From NCBI GenBank assembly GCA_022578965.1, contig MU401066.1, positions 1 to 11,058 on the forward strand: DNA of 11,058 bases. The letters run 5' to 3'. The notes under the pieces were generated by a model. The model saw only the letters and a list, made by a program, of their open reading frames with translations, was not told where the DNA came from and did not search any database. Of this stretch, positions 7,272 through 11,058 are shown piece after piece; within the stretch, counting starts at the first letter, position 1, and every line of letters starts with the position of its first letter. The position numbers were made by a program, and so were the translations under genes. The stretch is from Xylaria sp. FL1777 (Eukaryota; Ascomycota; Sordariomycetes; Xylariales; Xylariaceae).

Positions 7272-8665
7272 ATAAATAGTAATAAATATTTTAATAAAAA
7301 CTTAAAAAACCAAAGTAAAAAAAAGTTTTATATAAACAGCAATTAAACGTAAGTTAGCTAATTTTAAGCTATAAAAAAGTTTTATTTTAAAGTAAGCACT
7401 TATTGCTTTATATAGCAAAAAAAAAGCTAGTTAATATTTTAACGCCTAAATTTAAGTTTTATGTAATAATACAACTAAACATAAAAACAATAGCAAAAGC
7501 TTTAAGTAAAGTTCTTTTTTTTTCTTAATAATTTATTACTTTAAAATTAATTTGTTTAAAGCTAAAGTTTTATAGCTAAAAAAGCTTAACATTTTTATTA
7601 AATTTAATATACTTTTAATGTTTTTTAAAAATCTATAAAAAGAAATAATTCTTAAGCTAAATTATATTTATAACTGCAGTAAGTTTTTAAAGTAAATAGC
7701 CTTTAATTAATAAAACAATATAAATAAAAAAAGTTAGCAAAATAAATTTATAACTTTAAAAAAAAAATTAGCTTTAAAAATTAAGCATATTAAGCCTTAA
7801 ATAAAACAAGCTTAAAAGTAAATAAGCTATTAATTAAACAATTAATAAGTAATTATTAGTACTTAAGTTTTAATGCCTTTAGTAAGCTTTAGTTATTTAG
7901 CATACAATAAATAACTAACTTAAAACTAATATAAACAAAAAAAATCTAACTATTTAATTAAAACATAGCATTATAATAATTAAAAAGTAATATTAACATA
8001 ATATAATTTTTGCTTAATGCTTTAAATATTAAAGTAAAATAATTTAATTAAGCATAAATAAACAGCAAAAATAACTATAACTTAAAAAAAAAGAAACTAT
8101 TTAACATATATTATACAAAAAAAAAGTTTATATAACGCTAAAAATTAAAAAAGTTATAAAAAAGTTATTATAAAATATACTTTAATAGCATTTTATGCTA
8201 CAATATTATTAAATTATTAAAAGTTCTTAAAGCTTTAAATACTGTAGCTTATTAAAAAATAAAGTATAGTACTAAGTATAACAGCTTAAAAATAATAAAA
8301 ACTTTAAAAATAGTAATAATAAATAATCTATAGCTAAGTTTATATAACAAAAAATATAGTTTAATAATTAAATAGCAAAAAGTTAAATATATTATAGCAA
8401 ATTTTGTTATAATAGCATTTAGCTTAAAATATAATCTATTTTAAACGTAAAAACGTACTAATATTATATAGCTTTTAAAGTAGCTAAATGCTTTGTTATT
8501 TAATTAATAACGCGCATAAATAAATTAACAAGATTTTTATTGTTTTTATTTATTATTTAGCAAAACTATAGCTAAAAAAACAAGCTTAGCAAAATTAGCA
8601 AAAAAAAAAAACCTTAAGTTTAATTTAGCAAAATTAAAAATAATATAATGCTATTATTAATTTAC

Positions 8666-8876
8666 GTTTTTTTATAAAAGTAAAAAAAAGTAAGCAAAAT
8701 AACTTAAAATAAAAAACCTTATAAAAAACTAAAATAGTTTCTTTATAATAATTTTATAGCAAGCTAATAATATAATTACTATAATATATACTAAAGTATT
8801 AGTTTTTTTAAGTTAAAAAAAACTTAAAATATATGTTAAGCTTAAGCAAAAACTTATATTATAATAAGTTAAAAAA
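8666..8876 (+). repeat. Dispersed repeat, diverged copy 3
   Basis: This is a probable third, more degraded copy of the repeat at 3945-4250 and 4571-4872. Shared anchors occur in the same order: TTTTTATA followed by AAAGTAAGCAAAATAACTT (8671-8704), ATAAAAAACC (8709), TTTATAGCAAGCT (8753), CTTAAAATATATGTTAA (8823) and AATAAGTTAAAA (8863). The spacing from TTTATAGC to CTTAAAA is 70 bp here and 69 bp in copies 1 and 2. The upstream spacing is about 8 bp shorter, and roughly 20 bp is missing before ATAAAAAAC. The middle part matches poorly. Confidence 0.5.
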
Positions 8877-10421
8877 GCTATAGCAAAATATTATGCTTAT
8901 AAAATAAAAGAATTAATTAAGCTTAACTTTAGTTTAATATTATAAAAAAACATAAAAGGTATAAAATAAGTAAAAGCTTTAGCACTAATAAAATACTATT
9001 ACTTTTATTGTTTTTTTACTTATTTAATAAAGCAAAGCTAAATATTATATTTAACTTTTAGTATTAAAGTTTTTTATAAGCTAACTTAAGTTAAAAATAT
9101 TATTAAATAAAAAGTTTAACTAAAGCAGCATATTTATTAAACTATAATATAAATAAATAATAATTTTTGTTTTTTTTTTTTTATTTAAAGTTAAAGTATA
9201 AGTGCTAACATAATTTAAATAAATATTTTAAAAAAAGCTTATAAAAAACAAAAATCTCTAATAAAACAAAAAAGTAAAAATTTCTTTAATTTTAATTTTT
9301 AGTATAAATATAAACTATAAAAGTATAGCTTATTAATCTTTTAATTCTTTAAAATTTAAAGCTAAAAGTGCTAAAAAAGTTATTATAAAAATAACTAGCT
9401 TATAATAGCTAAACATTTATAGCAATATTACTTTTTAATTTTTTAATGTTAGCTTTTTTTATTATATTAAAATAAAATTTAATAAGCGTTAAATTATTTA
9501 TTTACTAAAATATAAGTTTTTTATTAATAAAAATAGTTAAGCTAAAAAAAAATGTTTATTTATTTTAGCTAGTTAATATAGCAATAAAAGTTATAAATGC
9601 TATATAGTTATATAATTTAGTTTAAAAAAAGCTATAGCAATAATATAAAAGCTTTGCTATACTAATTTTAAGTAAAGTTATATGCTTAAAAAAACTTAAT
9701 ATATAGTTTATATAAAACGTAATAAAATATAAGCAGCTTTAAAATAAAAAGCTAAACTGTTTATAAAACATATTAAACCTTTAAAAAATTAAAGCTAAAT
9801 AAAAAAAAGCTTATAACTTAAATTTACTTAAAGGCATTAAAGCTATATAAAAAAATACTATAGCAAGCTTAATACTTTTAAAAAGAAAAAATAATTAAGC
9901 CTTTAAATAAAATTTTTCCTTACAAAAAATTAAATAAAAAACGTAAGCTAAGTTTAAACTGTTATAAAATAAATTAGTTTTATTTTACTAATAACTTTAC
10001 TGCAATAGTAATTTAGCTTAATATAAAAAAAACTGCTAATTTAAATAATTAGTTTTTATAGCTATTTAATTAAATAATATTATAATATTACTATTTGCTA
10101 AATAATAGCTAAATGCCTTTAAGTTAAAATTTATGCTAAAACGTAGTAATATTTCTTATATATTATAAACATATTAAAATAAGCTTTATGCTTTATATTT
10201 TAGCAAGTAAATTGTTTATATAGCTAAAAGTAATTATGCAATAATTTATATATTATAATTTTTACGCATATAAAATAAAATCTTTTATAAATAATTTAAT
10301 TATATAAAAAGGTTTTATAAGCAGTAAAGTAGCTTTATTGTTATAATTTGCTAAAAGTAAGCTTTTTTTTGCTTTAATTTTTTTATATTTGTTTTTAAAA
10401 TAAAAAACATAAAAAAAGATC
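8877..10421. other. Gene-free eroded AT-rich DNA
   Basis: About 1.5 kb have the same composition and short GC-containing words as the rest of the body. Stops are dense in every frame on both strands. A T13 tract occupies 9170-9182. I see no RNA gene, regulatory element or repeat that meets a reasonable standard. Confidence 0.7.
9170..9182 (+). repeat. T13 homopolymer tract
   Basis: Thirteen consecutive T residues follow AATTTTTG, with AT-only sequence on either side. It is not associated with any reading frame, and a function is not indicated. Confidence 0.7.
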
Positions 10422-10469
10422 TTTTTTTTTTTTTTTTAGCTTTTAACCTTTATGCTTTTTTTTTTTTTT
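10422..10469 (+). repeat. Two long T tracts (T16 and T14)
   Basis: T16 (10422-10437) and T14 (10456-10469) are separated by AGCTTTTAACCTTTATGC. The second is followed by AAGTTAAGTTTTAAG. These are the longest closely spaced homopolymers in the window. Poly(dA:dT) tracts disfavour nucleosomes, so the spot could be an open site in otherwise compact chromatin, but nothing nearby supports a promoter. On the minus strand they read as A tracts and could be retroposon tails. Confidence 0.75.
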
Positions 10470-10756
10470 AAGTTAAGTTTTAAGTATATTATGTTATTAT
10501 TACTTACGTTATAGCTTATATTACGTAGTATACTAAAGTAAAAATTAAAGCACAAAAGAAAATATTTTTATTTTTTTTATTTTTTTAAAAAACTAAAATA
10601 TTTTAAAAAGTAACCTTAAAGCAATTTAAAAGCTTAAAAGGCCTTAAAAATATATATAAAGTAAGTATAGTTAAAAAGCTAAAATTTTGCTAAGTAGCTT
10701 TAGCTCTTTTAATACGCAGTAAGTAAAAAAAGTATTAAAACATATAAAAAAAAAAA
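10470..10756. other. AT-rich DNA before the 46-bp repeat
   Basis: This stretch is gene-free. It contains a TTACGTTATAGCTTATATTACGTAGTAT region (10504-10531) with two ACGT-like sites and the palindrome AAGGCCTT at 10638-10645. Both are less eroded than their surroundings. No function can be assigned. Confidence 0.55.
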
Positions 10757-10923
10757 GCATAAATAAAAAGTAAAGTATATAAAATAAAGTATATATAAAA
10801 TAAGTTTTCTTAAATAAAATAAATATAAAGTAAAGTTTATATAAAATAAATTCTTTTAAATAAAATAAGTATAAAATAAAGTTTATATAAAGTAAGTTCT
10901 TTAAAATAAAATATATATAAAGT
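10757..10923. repeat. 46-bp tandem repeat, about 3.5 copies
   Basis: Two full units start at 10802 (AAGTTTTCTTAAATAAAATA) and 10848 (AAATTCTTTTAAATAAAATA), exactly 46 bp apart. A third starts at 10894 (AAGTTCTTTAAAATAAAATA), again 46 bp on, and is cut short near 10923. An earlier, diverged unit lies at 10757-10801 and matches best in its second half (AAAATAAAGTATATATAAAAT). Each unit contains the submotif TAAARTAAAGTTTATATAAA. The repeat is non-coding. TTC and TCT survive at the same place in each unit, although TpC is rare elsewhere in the window. Confidence 0.88.
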
Positions 10924-11058
10924 ATTTTTTATTAATAAACTATAAAAAAATTACTATATATATTAATTTTATTTTTATTAAAGCATTAAATATATAATGT
11001 TTATTTTATTTATATGTTTAATTATATATATATATTATATAATAAAATTAATAATAGC
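10924..11058. repeat. TA-rich simple sequence at the right end
   Basis: This end is almost pure A/T: only one G/C word (AAGC, about 10980-10984) and a few isolated G/C occur before the final AATAATAGC. It includes an alternating TA run at 11023-11035 followed by TTATATAATAAAATTAATAATAGC. The final TAATAATAGC resembles words in the left-end satellite (288-310), but it is too short to call a second array. Confidence 0.6.

Larger units (their letters stand above)
4873..8665. other. Gene-free eroded AT-rich DNA
   Basis: About 3.8 kb are without a supportable gene on either strand. A hand count of 6001-6600 gives 5 GA+TC dinucleotides against 59 AG+CT, 37 AC+GT, 24 CA+TG, 24 GC, 5 CG and 4 GG+CC. 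The RIP-style index (CpA+TpG)/(ApC+GpT) is therefore about 0.65, below the usual cut-off of about 1.03. Notable points are the inverted repeat at 5613-5710, a T14 tract at 7258-7271 and a CGCGCA relic at 8511-8516. No RNA gene, promoter or mobile-element end is recognisable. Confidence 0.7.

Noticed and set aside
9934..10030. A fourth copy of the dispersed repeat starting at ATAAAAAACG
   Set aside because: It shares ATAAAAAACGT and ACTTTA words, but the distances between anchors (60 and 22 bp) do not match the 50 and 70 bp of the other copies.
10422..10469. Rho-independent or Pol III terminator
   Set aside because: T tracts without a preceding GC hairpin or an upstream RNA gene are not evidence of a terminator.
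1..11058. Mitochondrial or apicoplast genome segment
   Set aside because: An 11-kb organellar stretch should contain recognisable rRNA, tRNA or respiratory-chain genes. I find none, even allowing TGA as tryptophan. The loss of TpC and the eroded repeats fit nuclear RIP-type DNA better, although this is not proof.

Overview
This 11-kb window is extremely AT-rich. A hand count of 6001-6600 gives about 16% G+C, and the first kilobase is lower still. I found no protein-coding gene, rRNA, tRNA, CRISPR array or intact mobile element on either strand. TAA and TAG stops occur every few codons in nearly every frame. The only longer open stretches are low-complexity readings of the repeats at the left end. 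The most likely source is nuclear heterochromatin of a filamentous ascomycete fungus: an AT-rich isochore, subtelomeric block or centromere-like region whose DNA was eroded by C-to-T mutation of the RIP (repeat-induced point mutation) type. The surviving C and G sit almost entirely in AC/GT, GC and CT/AG steps. An AT-rich protist intergenic region or a degenerate organellar segment cannot be excluded from sequence alone.

Layout. Positions 1-1075 hold a hierarchical AT satellite. An A-rich lead-in (1-86) is followed by sixteen in-register 7-bp units of consensus AARTAAT (87-198), then mixed 7/14-bp units (199-310). Next comes a higher-order array: five copies of a 45-70-bp 'block' starting TTTTATATAA (311, 461, 626, 821, 1029), separated by tandem 21-bp units. 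The complete 21-bp units in successive spacers number 3, 4, 5 and 6.

Positions 1076 to about 10420 are gene-free, eroded AT-rich DNA. Inside it are an imperfect direct-repeat pair (3945-4250 and 4571-4872, offset about 622 bp), a more diverged third copy (about 8666-8876), a perfect 14-bp hairpin (3089-3121) and a longer imperfect inverted repeat (5613-5710). These are probably remnants of old transposons or other repeats, but no family can be named.

Positions 10422-10469 carry two long T tracts. Positions 10757-10923 carry a tandem repeat with an exact 46-bp period, and the window ends in TA-rich simple sequence.

No genes act together here. The biology on view is repeat amplification (left and right ends) and context-dependent C-to-T erosion (the middle). 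The two observations most worth following are the satellite with its stepwise 3-4-5-6 copy number, and the near absence of TpC/GpA across the body, a stricter context than the classical CpA-only description of RIP.
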